The notes under the pieces are model-generated. The model saw only the letters and a program-made list of their open reading frames with translations. It was not told the origin of the DNA and did not search any database. 64,000 bases of DNA from the NCBI GenBank assembly GCA_022822725.1, contig JAJEAN010000001.1, positions 580,946-644,945 on the forward strand. The letters run 5' to 3'. The position numbers and the translations under genes are program-made. Source of the DNA: Candidatus Latescibacterota bacterium. GTDB taxonomy: Bacteria; JAAXHH01. Of this stretch, positions 1 to 11,608 are shown piece after piece (position 1 is the first letter of the stretch; each line of letters begins with the position of its first letter).

Positions 1-2
1 TC

Positions 3-404
3 TTCGCGCCGGACGCGGCGGAGAGCGGCGTGGACCTGGACGCCCTGGTGGTCATCCGCGTACCGGACGCCCGGGCCGCGGCGCGGGCGGCGGACCGGGT
101 CCTGCGGTCGGGCGGCTTCGGCCTGGTGGTGATGGACCTGCACGCCGATGCCAGGATCCCCGTACCGCTGCAGGTGCGCCTGGCCCGGCAGGCGCGGGAC
201 CACCACGCCGCCCTCCTGTGCCTCACCGCCAAGTCCCGGGAGGCGCCTTCGCTGGGGCCGATGGTCACCCTGCGGGGCCAGACCTCCTGCCGCCGCCTGG
301 CGGTGGACCGTTTTCAATGTGAAATCGAAATTCTGAAGGACCGACTTCATGGACCGGGCTGGCGCCACACCGAAATCTGCCGCGGGCCGGACGGCCTGCA
401 TTAA
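3..404 (+). CDS. imuA: ImuA-like RecA-fold protein, 3' part only
   Basis: This is the C-terminal portion of a protein whose reading frame is open from the first bases of the window, so the true start lies upstream. The residues ending in a hydrophobic strand (GGFGLVVMDL) resemble the RecA-like core of ImuA/SulA-type proteins. The Walker A part is not in view. The assignment rests mainly on position: the 3' end overlaps imuB by 56 bp, and imuB is followed by dnaE2, which is the classic SOS mutagenesis cassette order. ImuA family members are thought to help recruit the ImuB/DnaE2 complex during translesion synthesis. Any LexA operator would lie outside the window. Confidence 0.6.
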   Translation, partial: FAPDAAESGVDLDALVVIRVPDARAAARAADRVLRSGGFGLVVMDLHADARIPVPLQVRLARQARDHHAALLCLTAKSREAPSLGPMVTLRGQTSCRRLAVDRFQCEIEILKDRLHGPGWRHTEICRGPDGLH

Positions 405-1835
405 CATCCGGGCGCTGCCGCTGCAGCTCCTGCTGCGGAGCCATCCGCAGTGGCGCGAGAGACCGGTGGCGGTGGTGGAGGAAGAAAAGCCCCTGAGCCC
501 TATCCTGTGGCTCAACGCCGCGGCCGTCCGGGGCGGGATCCGTCCGGGCATGAAGTACGCCGCGGCCCTCTCCCTGGACCGGGGCCTGTGCGCCGGGACG
601 GTTTCGGAAGCGGAGGCCGCGGCCGCGGTCCGGCAGGTACACGGCGCGCTGGACCGCTTCAGCCCCCGGGTGGAACCGAGCACGGAGGAACCGGGGATCT
701 TCTGGGTGGACGCGGGAGGGCTGGACTGGCTCTACGCGTCCCTCGAGGACTGGGCCGGGCAGATGCACGCCGCCCTCTCCGCGCTGGAGCTTTCGGCGAG
801 CGTCGTGGTCGGCTTCGGCCGTTTCGGCGCCTATGCCATCGCCAGGGCGCGGAACGCGGTGGCCGTGCTCCCCTCCGTGGAAGCCGAGGAAGCCGAATAC
901 CGCAAGGTGGGGCTGGTGCACCTGCGACTCGAGCCGAAGCTGCGCGAACGGCTGGACAAGCTGGCCGTGCATACCGTGGGGGACTTCCTGGCCCTTCCCG
1001 GGGAGCGGATCGCCCGGCATCTCGGCGAGCAGGCGAGGGAACTCTACCGCTTCGCGGCGGGCGACCGGCCCCTGCCCCTCCAGCCCCGGGCGCTTCCCGA
1101 ACCGCTCCAGGCCCGGATGGAACTGGACGATAACGAATCGGACGCCCGGAGCCTCCTGTTCCGGGTGTCCCAGCTGTTGGCGCCCCTGCTGAAGGCCGCA
1201 GGCGAAAGATACCAGGCCGCCGCCGCGCTCCGCCTGGCGTTCCGGCAGGAGAACGGGACGCGGCACCGCTGCCGGGTCCAGGCGGCCGAGCCGACGCTGG
1301 ACGCGCGGATCCTGCTGGAACTGGTGGGTCTGCACCTGGAAACGGTCTCCTTCCCCTTTCCCCCGGTGGAATTGCGTCTCGAGGTGGAGGGCGTGGGCGT
1401 CACCGCCGACAAGCTGAACCTGCTGCAGGAGAACCCGGACCGCGACAGGGGGTCGGCCATGCGGGCCCTGGCGCGGGTCCGGGCCGAGTTCGGCCCCGGT
1501 TCGGTCCTCACAGCGCGGCTGGCGTCGGGGCACCTCCCGGAGGCCCGTTTCGCATGGCGGCCCTTCGGCAAGCTCGCCGCGGCCACCCCCCGGCCGGTGG
1601 CCGTGCGCGCCCTGGTGCGCCGCGCCCACGCCCGTCCCCGCGTCCTGGAAGGCCAGTCCGTGAACTGGCAGGCGCCTTCGGGTCCCGGCCCGCCCCCGGA
1701 ACACCTGGTCAGCGGCGGATGGTGGGTCCGGGAGGTCAGAAGGGACTACCGCTTCGTCGATACCGCCCGGGGCGAAACCCTCTGGGTCTATTACGACCAC
1801 CGGCGGGCCCGCTGGTACGTCCAGGGGCGGGTGGA

Positions 1836-1839
<4 letters not shown>
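349..1839 (+). CDS. imuB: ImuB, Y-family polymerase-like protein (catalytically dead type)
   Basis: A 496-residue Y-family DNA polymerase homologue. The conserved start block ([17 protein letters not shown], about residues 17-33) replaces the catalytic DxD strand of active Y-family enzymes. The second acidic motif is also absent ([15 protein letters not shown] in place of a SIDE-type motif), as is usual for ImuB. ImuB is known to act as an adaptor linking the beta clamp, ImuA and DnaE2. A helix-hairpin-helix-like segment ([17 protein letters not shown]) and a little-finger region follow. The stop codon overlaps the dnaE2 start, which implies translational coupling. The first 10-15 residues may be upstream extension, since conservation starts near residue 17. 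Confidence 0.88.
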
Positions 1840-4967
<3,128 letters not shown>

Positions 4968-5077
4968 GTGGCGAACGAGTGCGGACGCTAACATGCAAAT
5001 GGAAAGGAAGAAACCGACACACTGGCACCATCGGCATCTAAATTACTAAATGAAATAATATCAATAGATTAGTGATT

Positions 5078-5140
5078 ATAAACTTGCAATTGGACGGATG
5101 AAAACTTGCAATCAGCCGCACATAAACTTGCAATTGGACG
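5078..5140 (+). repeat. Direct repeats upstream of the AAA ATPase
   Basis: Within the AT-rich gap 4968-5253, the 19-bp sequence ATAAACTTGCAATTGGACG occurs exactly at 5078-5096 and 5122-5140. A degenerate third copy (GAAAACTTGCAATCAGCCG) lies between them at 5100-5118, so copies recur about every 22 bp, roughly two helical turns. The regular spacing on one face of the DNA suggests operator sites for the downstream gene rather than a CRISPR (no proper spacers, only three copies). No gene is visible in the gap. Confidence 0.6.
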
Positions 5141-5253
5141 AAAAGAAGGATAAATTGCATGCAAGAAGCCATGACAGTTGTCATTAAACGTACCCGGTCA
5201 TGTAAATCTGAGCAAGGACCGGGGCTGAAACCACCCTCGAGCTCATTACGAAA

Positions 5254-6549
5254 ATGACATCCGAGACCAAACTCTATCCTCGGTTCGCTGAACACCTGCT
5301 GAAAGAGGCGCTTGCCGATTCGCCGGCTGTCCTGATCCACGGTCCGAGACAATGCGGAAAGACCACGTTGGCGAGAATGATGAATCCATCGCAACCCAAA
5401 GTATGGGGCGGAGAAACGGTCATTGAATGGGGCGGCGCCAACTACATCACCTTTGACGATGAAACCGCACGCGAAGCCGCGGAAAGCGATCCTACAGGCT
5501 TCGTTAACGATTTGCCCGACAGAGTCATTCTGGACGAGGTACAACGGGCGCCTTCCATATTCACTGCTTTGAAAATGGCGATCGACCGTGACCGGATTCC
5601 CGGCCGGTTTCTGCTCACGGGATCGTCACAGGTACTGCTCGTGCCCCGGGTATCGGATTCTCTCGCCGGGCGGCTGGAGATCATCAGACTCCACCCGCTG
5701 GCCCAGTGTGAACTGTCGAGTCAGCCTCCGACCTTTCTTGATCGATTGTTTTCTGGCGATCTCAAAGCGCCAATGTTGGACCGTGCGCCGAACCGGCTGG
5801 CCGATAGAATCGTAGCTGGAGGATTTCCGGCCGCGTTGGCTCGCTCGACCGAGGGCAGAAGACGCAGTTGGTACCTGAACTATGTGGAGACCCAACTTCA
5901 AAGGGATGTACGGGACATTGCCAGAATAAGCGATCATGGCGCCATGAACAGACTACTCACAGTTGCTGCGACTCAAACAGCAAGGCTATACAACCTTCTG
6001 GACATGTCCTCCGCCTTCAGCCTCAGCCGAACGACCATTAGCAAGTATGTAGAGATTCTTGAAAGGATCTTCCTGTTGGAACGGATACCCGCATGGCAGC
6101 ACAATCGATTGAAGAGAATGGTCAAGGCACCGAAGCTGCATATCGGTGACACGGGAATCGGATGCGCCGTGATCGGTGCCGACGGTAAGGCGCTGAAGAA
6201 TGATCGGGAGCTATTCGGACAGTATCTGGAATCATTCGTGTTTCAGGAGTTAAGACGACAGTCCAGTTGGTCAGATGCCCCGTTGACATTCTATCACTTC
6301 AGGGACAAGGACAAGGTTGAGGTAGACCTGGTGATCGAGAAGGGATCTTTGGCCGTGGCAGGTGTGGAAGTGAAAGCGTCAAGTACCGTACGCGCTTCGG
6401 ATTTCCACGGATTGCGCAAGCTCAAGGACGCAGCTGGTGACCGGTTCGCCGCTGGCGTGGTGCTCTATGACGGCGAAAAGTGTTTAAGTTTCGGAGAAGG
6501 AATGACAGCTGCGCCAGTCAGATTACTTTGGGAAAACCCGGTAGAATAA
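5254..6549 (+). CDS. AAA ATPase with DUF4143 C-terminal nuclease-like domain
   Basis: A 431-residue P-loop protein of the widespread AAA_14/DUF4143 family. Walker A is GPRQCGKTT (about residues 30-38) and Walker B is VILDE (91-95), followed by a sensor-like LLTGSSQ. The C-terminal half carries the DUF4143 pattern, including a DKVEVDLVIE...GVEVKAS segment that resembles a PD-(D/E)xK nuclease fold. The physiological role of the family is not established; members are often accessory and frequently transferred. Composition is visibly less GC-rich than dnaE2, which fits horizontal acquisition. Three direct repeats precede it and may be its operator. The downstream gene is convergent. Confidence 0.88.
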   Translation: MTSETKLYPRFAEHLLKEALADSPAVLIHGPRQCGKTTLARMMNPSQPKVWGGETVIEWGGANYITFDDETAREAAESDPTGFVNDLPDRVILDEVQRAPSIFTALKMAIDRDRIPGRFLLTGSSQVLLVPRVSDSLAGRLEIIRLHPLAQCELSSQPPTFLDRLFSGDLKAPMLDRAPNRLADRIVAGGFPAALARSTEGRRRSWYLNYVETQLQRDVRDIARISDHGAMNRLLTVAATQTARLYNLLDMSSAFSLSRTTISKYVEILERIFLLERIPAWQHNRLKRMVKAPKLHIGDTGIGCAVIGADGKALKNDRELFGQYLESFVFQELRRQSSWSDAPLTFYHFRDKDKVEVDLVIEKGSLAVAGVEVKASSTVRASDFHGLRKLKDAAGDRFAAGVVLYDGEKCLSFGEGMTAAPVRLLWENPVE

Positions 6550-6575
6550 GGCTCAACTTTGTGGAACGACTCCGA

Positions 6576-7433
6576 TCAGCCTTCCCCCGCCTTCCCCCTC
6601 AGCCGGTCCCATTCCTGCACATATTCGGCCAGGTGCCCGTTCTCCGGTGATTTCGCCTTCTCTTCGAGCATGGTCCGCACCAGGTCCTGTTCCTCCAGGT
6701 ACTGGTCGTCGCTGAAGAACCCGGCGAAATGGGCGATGCGCAGCCAGACGAGGTAGGTCGTCACGGCGTCGTGCTGGTTGTACCGGGCGATACGCCGGAT
6801 GCCGCCGTCGAGCCAGGCCTCGGCGACGCTGTCACCGTCGAAACCACCCAACTTGCCCGGTATGCCCGACAGCACCGCCATCTCCTTCAGGGAAGGGCGC
6901 GCCTTGCCCCACTCGCCGATGGCCTTCATCAGGTCCACGTTCCACTCGCTGGCCCGCGAGAAGTAATCGTAGCCCTCCCAGGGCTTGTCCGGCCGCTTGC
7001 AGAACCCGGCGGCCGTGATGCCCTTGATGATCCCCCGCTGGATCATGACCGGCAGGTCCGACCCGGTGGAATTGAAGCCTACGAGCTGGGGCAGGCGCCG
7101 GCCCACGCTTTCCAGGAAACGGGACAGGATCGTGGCTTCGTCGCAGTCGTCGGGGTTGTCCGGGTCCCGGGGTTGTACGCGCAGGTCGATCGTAACGTTT
7201 CCATGGGGATCCTGGCTCCGGGTCACCATGGCGATGGAGACCAGGCGGGACATGGCGTACTTGAGAAAGGGCCGCGGCTTTTCTTCGGTGGCCCCGTTCA
7301 GGCGCCACATCTCCTGGATGACGTCGCGGTCGGGCAGTTCAGCCGGCAGGTCGTAGAGCAGTCGCCCCGCGTCGGGATCAGGCACCCATTCCGCGTCGAA
7401 GGCCCAAACATCGTGTTTTACGCTTTTGAACAT
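6576..7433 (-). CDS. Predicted 3'-5' exonuclease, PolB-exonuclease-like (DEDDy)
   Basis: A 285-residue protein matching the stand-alone exonuclease family related to the proofreading domain of family B polymerases. Three DEDDy motifs are visible: FDAEW (Asp13, Glu15), GFNSTGSD (119-126) and YNQHD (Tyr218-Asp222). It is expected to degrade DNA 3' to 5' with two metal ions. Its start lies 16 bp inside the 3' end of vapC on the same strand, so it may be co-transcribed with the toxin-antitoxin pair. That linkage is probably positional rather than functional, since this exonuclease is usually found alone. Alternative starts exist downstream, but the first motif is so close to the N-terminus that this ATG is favoured. 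Confidence 0.85.
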   Translation of the reverse strand: MFKSVKHDVWAFDAEWVPDPDAGRLLYDLPAELPDRDVIQEMWRLNGATEEKPRPFLKYAMSRLVSIAMVTRSQDPHGNVTIDLRVQPRDPDNPDDCDEATILSRFLESVGRRLPQLVGFNSTGSDLPVMIQRGIIKGITAAGFCKRPDKPWEGYDYFSRASEWNVDLMKAIGEWGKARPSLKEMAVLSGIPGKLGGFDGDSVAEAWLDGGIRRIARYNQHDAVTTYLVWLRIAHFAGFFSDDQYLEEQDLVRTMLEEKAKSPENGHLAEYVQEWDRLRGKAGEG

Positions 7434-7825
7434 GATAACAAGGTAACTCCTTCCTGCCGTGCGGCCTTCCGATCGAAAGTGTGCAAAGGCAATGCGTTCG
7501 ATCGTTCGGCGGCAGCCAGTATCATAAGGTCCGAGAATCCTGTGCTGCCCGTCCCGTAACTGAACGCAGCCTGTGCGACATCGGCGCCAGCCTCAATCAC
7601 CAGTACGTCCGTTGAGACCAGTTGCTCCAATGCATCGGCAATATCCTCACGAGAAAGGCCGTAAGCCCGTTCCAGAACCCAGACGAGTTCAAGAATGACT
7701 TCCCGGCAGACGAACCCGGGTTGGTCCGCGGTAAGCGAAGACATTAAACTCCGGGCGGTCGCGGCCTGTGCTTCGTCGTCGCGCACCAGGTACCGAACGA
7801 GAACGTTGGTGTCCAGCGCAATCAT
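7418..7825 (-). CDS. vapC: PIN-domain toxin, VapC type
   Basis: A 135-residue PIN domain, the usual size for VapC ribonuclease toxins. The acidic metal-binding set is visible: Asp5 in ALDTN, Glu42/Glu46 in REVILELVW, Asp99 in GFSDL and Asp118 in TFDRK. VapC toxins cleave tRNA or rRNA and are neutralised by their partner. The gene overlaps the upstream AbrB-type antitoxin by four bases, which is the standard translationally coupled arrangement. Its 3' end overlaps the exonuclease start. The target cannot be told from sequence alone. Confidence 0.9.
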   Translation of the reverse strand: MIALDTNVLVRYLVRDDEAQAATARSLMSSLTADQPGFVCREVILELVWVLERAYGLSREDIADALEQLVSTDVLVIEAGADVAQAAFSYGTGSTGFSDLMILAAAERSNALPLHTFDRKAARQEGVTLLSCSKA

Positions 7826-8055
7826 TCTTCACTGGCTCCACGGGCAACGGCCTGCTCCATCTCGTCGATGGTGACGACAGGTCCCTGGTACTTGAGCATG
7901 CCATACAATCGACTGATCGGGCGCACGGGCAGAATGCGCACTTCCTGGTCGCAGATCACGTAGCGAACTTTGTCCCCGGCAGATAAGCCGAGTGATTCCC
8001 GAACCACCTTGGGGAGCGTTGTCTGTCCTCTGCTCGTGACACTGGATTCGATCAT
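7822..8055 (-). CDS. AbrB/SpoVT-type antitoxin partner of VapC
   Basis: A swapped-hairpin AbrB-like DNA-binding protein of about 77 residues. The hallmark TSRGQTTLPKVVRESLGLSAGD fold sits at the N-terminus and a short toxin-binding tail (IDEMEQAV) at the C-terminus. Two candidate ATGs exist, at 8061 and 8055. The strong Shine-Dalgarno AGGAGG (complement of 8065-8070) is only 3 nt from the first but 9 nt from the second, so I prefer 8055. The family normally autorepresses its operon. The AT-rich stretch GCTATATAC just upstream is a plausible operator but is not proven. Confidence 0.88.
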   Translation of the reverse strand: MIESSVTSRGQTTLPKVVRESLGLSAGDKVRYVICDQEVRILPVRPISRLYGMLKYQGPVVTIDEMEQAVARGASEE

Positions 8056-8072
8056 GATCATTCACCTCCTGC

Positions 8073-8105
8073 ATTATAATTTGCTATATACCTTACTTTT
8101 GTCAA
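8073..8105 (-). promoter_or_regulatory. Promoter-like sequence for the VapC/AbrB operon
   Basis: On the minus strand TTGACA (8105-8100) and TATAAT (8078-8073) are both consensus hexamers just upstream of the Shine-Dalgarno. The 21-nt spacer is longer than ideal, so either the promoter is weak or regulated, or only one hexamer is used. The intervening TATATA-rich stretch could bind the antitoxin. Confidence 0.4.
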
Positions 8106-8177
8106 TAAAATAAGGAAACATATACATGTCCTTACAGATGGAATGGTCGTTTCGGAATTCCGCCCAGATACCGCAGA

Positions 8178-8222
8178 GTCTGGTCAGGGATCAACGTCAG
8201 GGTCTGGTCAGGGATCAACGTC
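8178..8222 (-). repeat. 24-bp tandem duplication at a gene 3' end
   Basis: A unit starting GTCTGGTCAGGGATCAACGT is present at 8178-8201 and again (21 of 24 bases) at 8202-8222. The stop codon of the GIY-YIG gene lies inside the second copy, so the duplication straddles the gene end. Confidence 0.8.
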
Positions 8223-9056
8223 GTTACGGGTTCCGATGCGCTCATCGGTTGCAAGGAACAGCGCGTCCCGTTCGTCCTGCGGTACGTAAGTCCCCGGACG
8301 GCCTGCCGAATCCATGGCCGCGCGCAACGGACCGAGATCCAGATCGTGGAAGTGTGCCAGCATGCGGATGTTCCGCTGGACTTCCGAAGCGCTGAGGCGG
8401 GCGACGGGTTTCTCCAGCAGCCCGTGGGTCAGGGGCACGAGGGCGTCCGGTCCTGCACCGGACAGGAAGCGTTCGATGGAGGCGACGACCTCGGCCGGCA
8501 CCTGGCGGAAGCCGGTCAGCCGGGAACCCCGGATCCGTTCGTGGGGCGGAAGATGCCGGACCGGTTCGATATGTCCGATCAGCTTCAGCACGTAGACCAG
8601 CGCGTCGAAGGCGGCCAGGGCGCGCCGCCTGGACTTGAACACGCCGTACCACTTGAGGTCCAGTTCCTTCCACGCATCCACATGGGTCGTGAAGCAGAGC
8701 AGGACCTGCTTCTCCGTGCCCCCGAGGCCGAGGGCCGGGTACAGGAAGTCCCAGGTGCCGTCCTCGTTGTAGGGCGGTCGCAGCTTGCGGATCAGTTCGT
8801 TCTCGAGCAACAGGGCCTCGCGTTCCGAATTGCGCGGCATGATCTCCAGGGTGCTCGCCTCCCGGACCAGCGTCCGCATCTTGCGGTGCACCTTGCGGCG
8901 CGAGGCGTTCCGGTACTGCTGGAGGCGCCGCCTTATGTTCCCGGCCTTGCCGACGTAGAGCACGGTACCCTGCCCGTCCTTGAAAAGGTAGACCGCCGGC
9001 GTCATGGGCGATTCATCGATGAGGCGCTCGCCGAATTTCCGGTCGAACTGGCGCAT
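8208..9056 (-). CDS. GIY-YIG domain protein (UvrC N-terminal-like, stand-alone)
   Basis: A 282-residue protein with an N-terminal GIY-YIG nuclease domain: AVYLF (about 21-25) and VLYVGKAGNIRRRL (32-45) form the two signature strands. A catalytic-type Glu lies in EALLLENELIRKLRPPYN (about 79-96), closely resembling UvrC or Cho. The rest (about 100-282) lacks the UvrC RNase H-like and HhH domains, so this is not full UvrC. Cho-like or exonuclease-associated GIY-YIG proteins cut DNA 3' of lesions in nucleotide excision repair; that role is plausible but unproven here. The start ATG is the last three bases of a 19-bp tandem repeat, and the stop lies in another tandem repeat. Confidence 0.82.
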   Translation of the reverse strand: MRQFDRKFGERLIDESPMTPAVYLFKDGQGTVLYVGKAGNIRRRLQQYRNASRRKVHRKMRTLVREASTLEIMPRNSEREALLLENELIRKLRPPYNEDGTWDFLYPALGLGGTEKQVLLCFTTHVDAWKELDLKWYGVFKSRRRALAAFDALVYVLKLIGHIEPVRHLPPHERIRGSRLTGFRQVPAEVVASIERFLSGAGPDALVPLTHGLLEKPVARLSASEVQRNIRMLAHFHDLDLGPLRAAMDSAGRPGTYVPQDERDALFLATDERIGTRNDVDP

Positions 9057-9110
9057 GGAGTAGTCGTATCTACATGGAGTAGTCGTATCTACATGGTGTA
9101 GTCATATCTA
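9054..9110 (-). repeat. 19-bp tandem repeat forming the leader of the GIY-YIG gene
   Basis: Read on the minus strand, TAGATACGACTACTCCATG occurs at 9072-9054 and 9091-9073, with a slightly degenerate copy at 9110-9092. Each unit ends in ATG; the unit nearest the gene supplies its start codon. The ATG of the preceding unit is followed directly by TAG, a minimal start-stop. More degenerate fragments continue to about 9135. Confidence 0.8.
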
Positions 9111-9134
9111 CAATATATCTACAGTGCATCTACG

Positions 9135-9163
9135 TTGCATGTATGCCTGACGACAATTATAAT
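9135..9163 (+). promoter_or_regulatory. Sigma70-like promoter for the M20 hydrolase gene
   Basis: TTGCAT (9135-9140) and TATAAT (9158-9163) are separated by 17 nt and lie about 80 bp upstream of the plus-strand ATG at 9244. The match is good, but there is no experimental support. Confidence 0.5.
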
Positions 9164-9243
9164 ATACCCTTGTATACCGCATCGACATCCCAAATCCCGC
9201 ATTTTCTTCGAATTACCCGCGCACCGACCGGAGAAGCCCGACC

Positions 9244-10650
9244 ATGACCGCTGAAAAGCTGATCATCGACTACGTCAACGACCAGGACGACGATCTGTCC
9301 CGGATGGCCAGGGACATCTGGGAACATCCGCAGATCGCGATGCAGGAGACCTATGCGTCGAAACTGCAGGCAACGGAGCTGGAAGCGGACGGCTTCTCCA
9401 TCGAATGGGGCGCCGGCGGGATGTCTACGGCCTTCGTCGCCACCTGGGGCTCGGGAGACCCCATTATCGGGTTCCTGGGGGAGTACGATGCACTACCCGG
9501 CCTGTCGCAAACGGTTTCCGCGGAGCGGGAAGCCATCGAGCCGGGCGGACCCGGCCATGGCTGCGGCCATAACCTCTTCGGCACGGCGTGCCTGGGGTCC
9601 GTTATGGCCCTGAAGCGTGCGATGGAACGGGATGGCATCGGCGGCACGATCCGGTACTACGGTTGTCCCGCGGAGGAGCAGGTGGTAGGCAAAGTGCTCA
9701 TGGCGCGCGACGGCGTTTTCGACGACCTGGACGCCGCCATTACCTGGCATCCCGGTGCGACGAACCTGGTCTGGAACGGTTCGTCGCTCGCGCTCAATTC
9801 CTTCAAGGTGAACTTCCACGGGGTGGCCGCCCACGCCTCGGCCATGCCGCACCAGGGACGCAGCGCCCTCGACGGCGTGATGCTGATGGACGTGGGCATG
9901 AACTACCTTCGGGAGCACGTGATCCCGGAGGCCCGCATCCACAGCGTGGTCACGAGCGGCGGGGAGGCGCCGAACGTGGTGCCGGCCTATGCCCAGGTGT
10001 GGTACTACATCCGGTCGCCGAAACGCGCCGAGGTGGAAGAGATGTACGAACGGGTGCTCGACATCGCACGGGGCGCCGCGCTGATGAGCGGCACCACCCA
10101 CGATATCGAGTTCATCGGAGGCGCCTACGAGGTCCTGCCGAACGGTATCCTGTCCGACCTGATGCTGCGGAAGATGCAGGCCGTAAACGACCTCGCCTTC
10201 ACCGCCGAGGAGCGCCGATTCGCCCGGCAGCTTCAGGGAACTTTTCCCGATAACGCGGTCCGGTCGGCCTACGAGCGGATGGAGAAAGCGACGGTAGAGG
10301 ATTCCATCGCCGAAAGCATCGAGAATCCGCTGTGGACGCAGGTGCTTCCCCATACCGATAACCCGCCGGGGATTGAGGGGTCGACGGACGTGGGCGACGT
10401 GAGCTGGATCGCGCCCACGGGGCAGATCACGACCTGCTGCTGGCCCCTGGGCACGCCCGCCCACAGCTGGCAAATGGTGGCCTCCTCCGGTTCGAGCATC
10501 GGGAGCAGGGGCATGCTCTTTGCCGCCAAGGCCCTGGCGCTGACGGGCCTGGACCTGTTGCGGGACCCGGAACTGCTCAAACGGGCCAACGAGGAATTCG
10601 ACGAGGCGCGTGGCGGCGTGAAGTACAAGAGCGCGCTGCCGGACGAGTGA
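9244..10650 (+). CDS. M20-family amidohydrolase (AbgB-like)
   Basis: A 468-residue metal-dependent amidohydrolase most like AbgB and its relatives, which hydrolyse p-aminobenzoyl-glutamate and other N-acyl amino acids. Visible blocks are GFLGEYDALPGLSQ (about 76-89), the metal-site motif GPGHGCGHN (102-110), the glutamate pair in CPAEEQ, and the HGVAAHASAMPHQGRSALDG lid/dimerisation block. There is no signal peptide, so it is cytoplasmic. The true substrate cannot be inferred: M20D enzymes also act on peptides and auxin-like conjugates. It is followed after about 50 bp by a PhyH dioxygenase on the same strand, possibly one transcription unit. Confidence 0.9.
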   Translation: MTAEKLIIDYVNDQDDDLSRMARDIWEHPQIAMQETYASKLQATELEADGFSIEWGAGGMSTAFVATWGSGDPIIGFLGEYDALPGLSQTVSAEREAIEPGGPGHGCGHNLFGTACLGSVMALKRAMERDGIGGTIRYYGCPAEEQVVGKVLMARDGVFDDLDAAITWHPGATNLVWNGSSLALNSFKVNFHGVAAHASAMPHQGRSALDGVMLMDVGMNYLREHVIPEARIHSVVTSGGEAPNVVPAYAQVWYYIRSPKRAEVEEMYERVLDIARGAALMSGTTHDIEFIGGAYEVLPNGILSDLMLRKMQAVNDLAFTAEERRFARQLQGTFPDNAVRSAYERMEKATVEDSIAESIENPLWTQVLPHTDNPPGIEGSTDVGDVSWIAPTGQITTCCWPLGTPAHSWQMVASSGSSIGSRGMLFAAKALALTGLDLLRDPELLKRANEEFDEARGGVKYKSALPDE

Positions 10651-10702
10651 GGGACGTATTGGAAAGGATCGGACTGGCAAGGTCCGGATCGATGAGGGCC
10701 GG

Positions 10703-11587
10703 ATGACGATTTCCATGCAGAATGTGCCCATCCCCGTGAACGCGGGGGACCGGTATCGGCGCGACGGCTTTTACCTGACTCCGCCCATCCTCCCGGCCGA
10801 TCTGATCGAGCGGGTGACGGCCAGCATGGACCGGGTCATGTTCGGGGATTACGAGACCGGGGAACCGCCGCGCAGATCGTGGAACCCCGGAGACGACCCG
10901 AAGCGCATCCGCAAGATCGACCAGGCGCACCTGTCGGACCGGACCATCTACGAACTGGCCTCCCATCCGGAAATCGGTCGCTGGGCGGCGTCTCTGCTGG
11001 GCGCAAGCCGGATCCAGCTCTGGGCGTCCCAGATGCTCTACAAACCGCCGGTCGGCCCGGCCGGCCCGGGCAACTCAGGCGGCCCGGGCAGCACGGTCGG
11101 CGCGGTCGGCCCGGGAAAATCAGCTGGCCCGGAAGGCTCGGTCGGCGGCGTGTCGGGCAACGTCGGATGGCACCAGGACAAGCAGTACTGGAAATACCTG
11201 GACGGCGAGCTGTTCACCGCCTGGGTCGCCGTGAGCGACGTAACGTCAGATTCCGGTCCCATGCGGTTCCTGCGGGGCTCGCACCGGTGGGGCCTGCTGG
11301 ACAGCGGCGACTTCTTCGGACACGACCACGAAGCCCAGCGCAAGGAAATCCCCGTGCCGGAGGGCGAAGCGTGGGACGAGGTCGAGGCGGTCCTGCCTGC
11401 CGGCGCGGTCAGTTTCCACGACCGCCACACCTACCATGCCAGCGGGCCAAATGTATCGGACGCGCCGCGCCGCAGCTTTGCCTTCCATCTCCGGACCGAG
11501 AAAGCCCGGCCGGTGGAGGGCCGGAACGACTACTACGTTCAGCACCTGGACGATCCGGCGTATTGCCCGTTACTGTACGAGGCGTGA
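10703..11587 (+). CDS. Phytanoyl-CoA dioxygenase (PhyH) family protein with Gly/Pro-rich insertion
   Basis: A 294-residue Fe(II)/2-oxoglutarate oxygenase. The iron-binding facial triad is visible as HQD (His157, Asp159) and a distal His in YHASGPN (about 245), with an Arg (RRSFAFHLR) for 2-oxoglutarate. Between YKPP and GNVGWHQD, where relatives have a short turn, about 36 residues (117-152) of repetitive VGPAGPGNSGGPG-like sequence are inserted in frame (nt 11051-11158). The insert lies beside the active-site entrance and looks like tandem-repeat expansion. The substrate is unknown; bacterial PhyH enzymes hydroxylate diverse small molecules. This is one of three divergent PhyH genes in the window. 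Confidence 0.9.
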   Translation: MTISMQNVPIPVNAGDRYRRDGFYLTPPILPADLIERVTASMDRVMFGDYETGEPPRRSWNPGDDPKRIRKIDQAHLSDRTIYELASHPEIGRWAASLLGASRIQLWASQMLYKPPVGPAGPGNSGGPGSTVGAVGPGKSAGPEGSVGGVSGNVGWHQDKQYWKYLDGELFTAWVAVSDVTSDSGPMRFLRGSHRWGLLDSGDFFGHDHEAQRKEIPVPEGEAWDEVEAVLPAGAVSFHDRHTYHASGPNVSDAPRRSFAFHLRTEKARPVEGRNDYYVQHLDDPAYCPLLYEA

Positions 11588-11608
11588 TTTAAAAAGGAGC
11601 CACCCGGA

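Noticed and set aside
265..1800. Long minus-strand open frame opposite imuB; similarly 16219-18999 opposite lhr and 47288-50053 opposite UPF0182 and the hydrolase-OsmC gene
   Set aside because: They are shadows produced by high-GC codon use on the other strand. The composition is Arg/Pro/Gly/His rich with no recognisable domain, while the opposite frames encode well-known proteins.
5078..5140. CRISPR array
   Set aside because: Only three copies, one degenerate, with spacers of a few bases and no cas genes.
8126..8395. Plus-strand open frame between the antitoxin and the GIY-YIG gene
   Set aside because: It mostly overlaps the GIY-YIG coding sequence and includes the 24-bp tandem repeat; the product is Arg/Pro rich and unlike any family.
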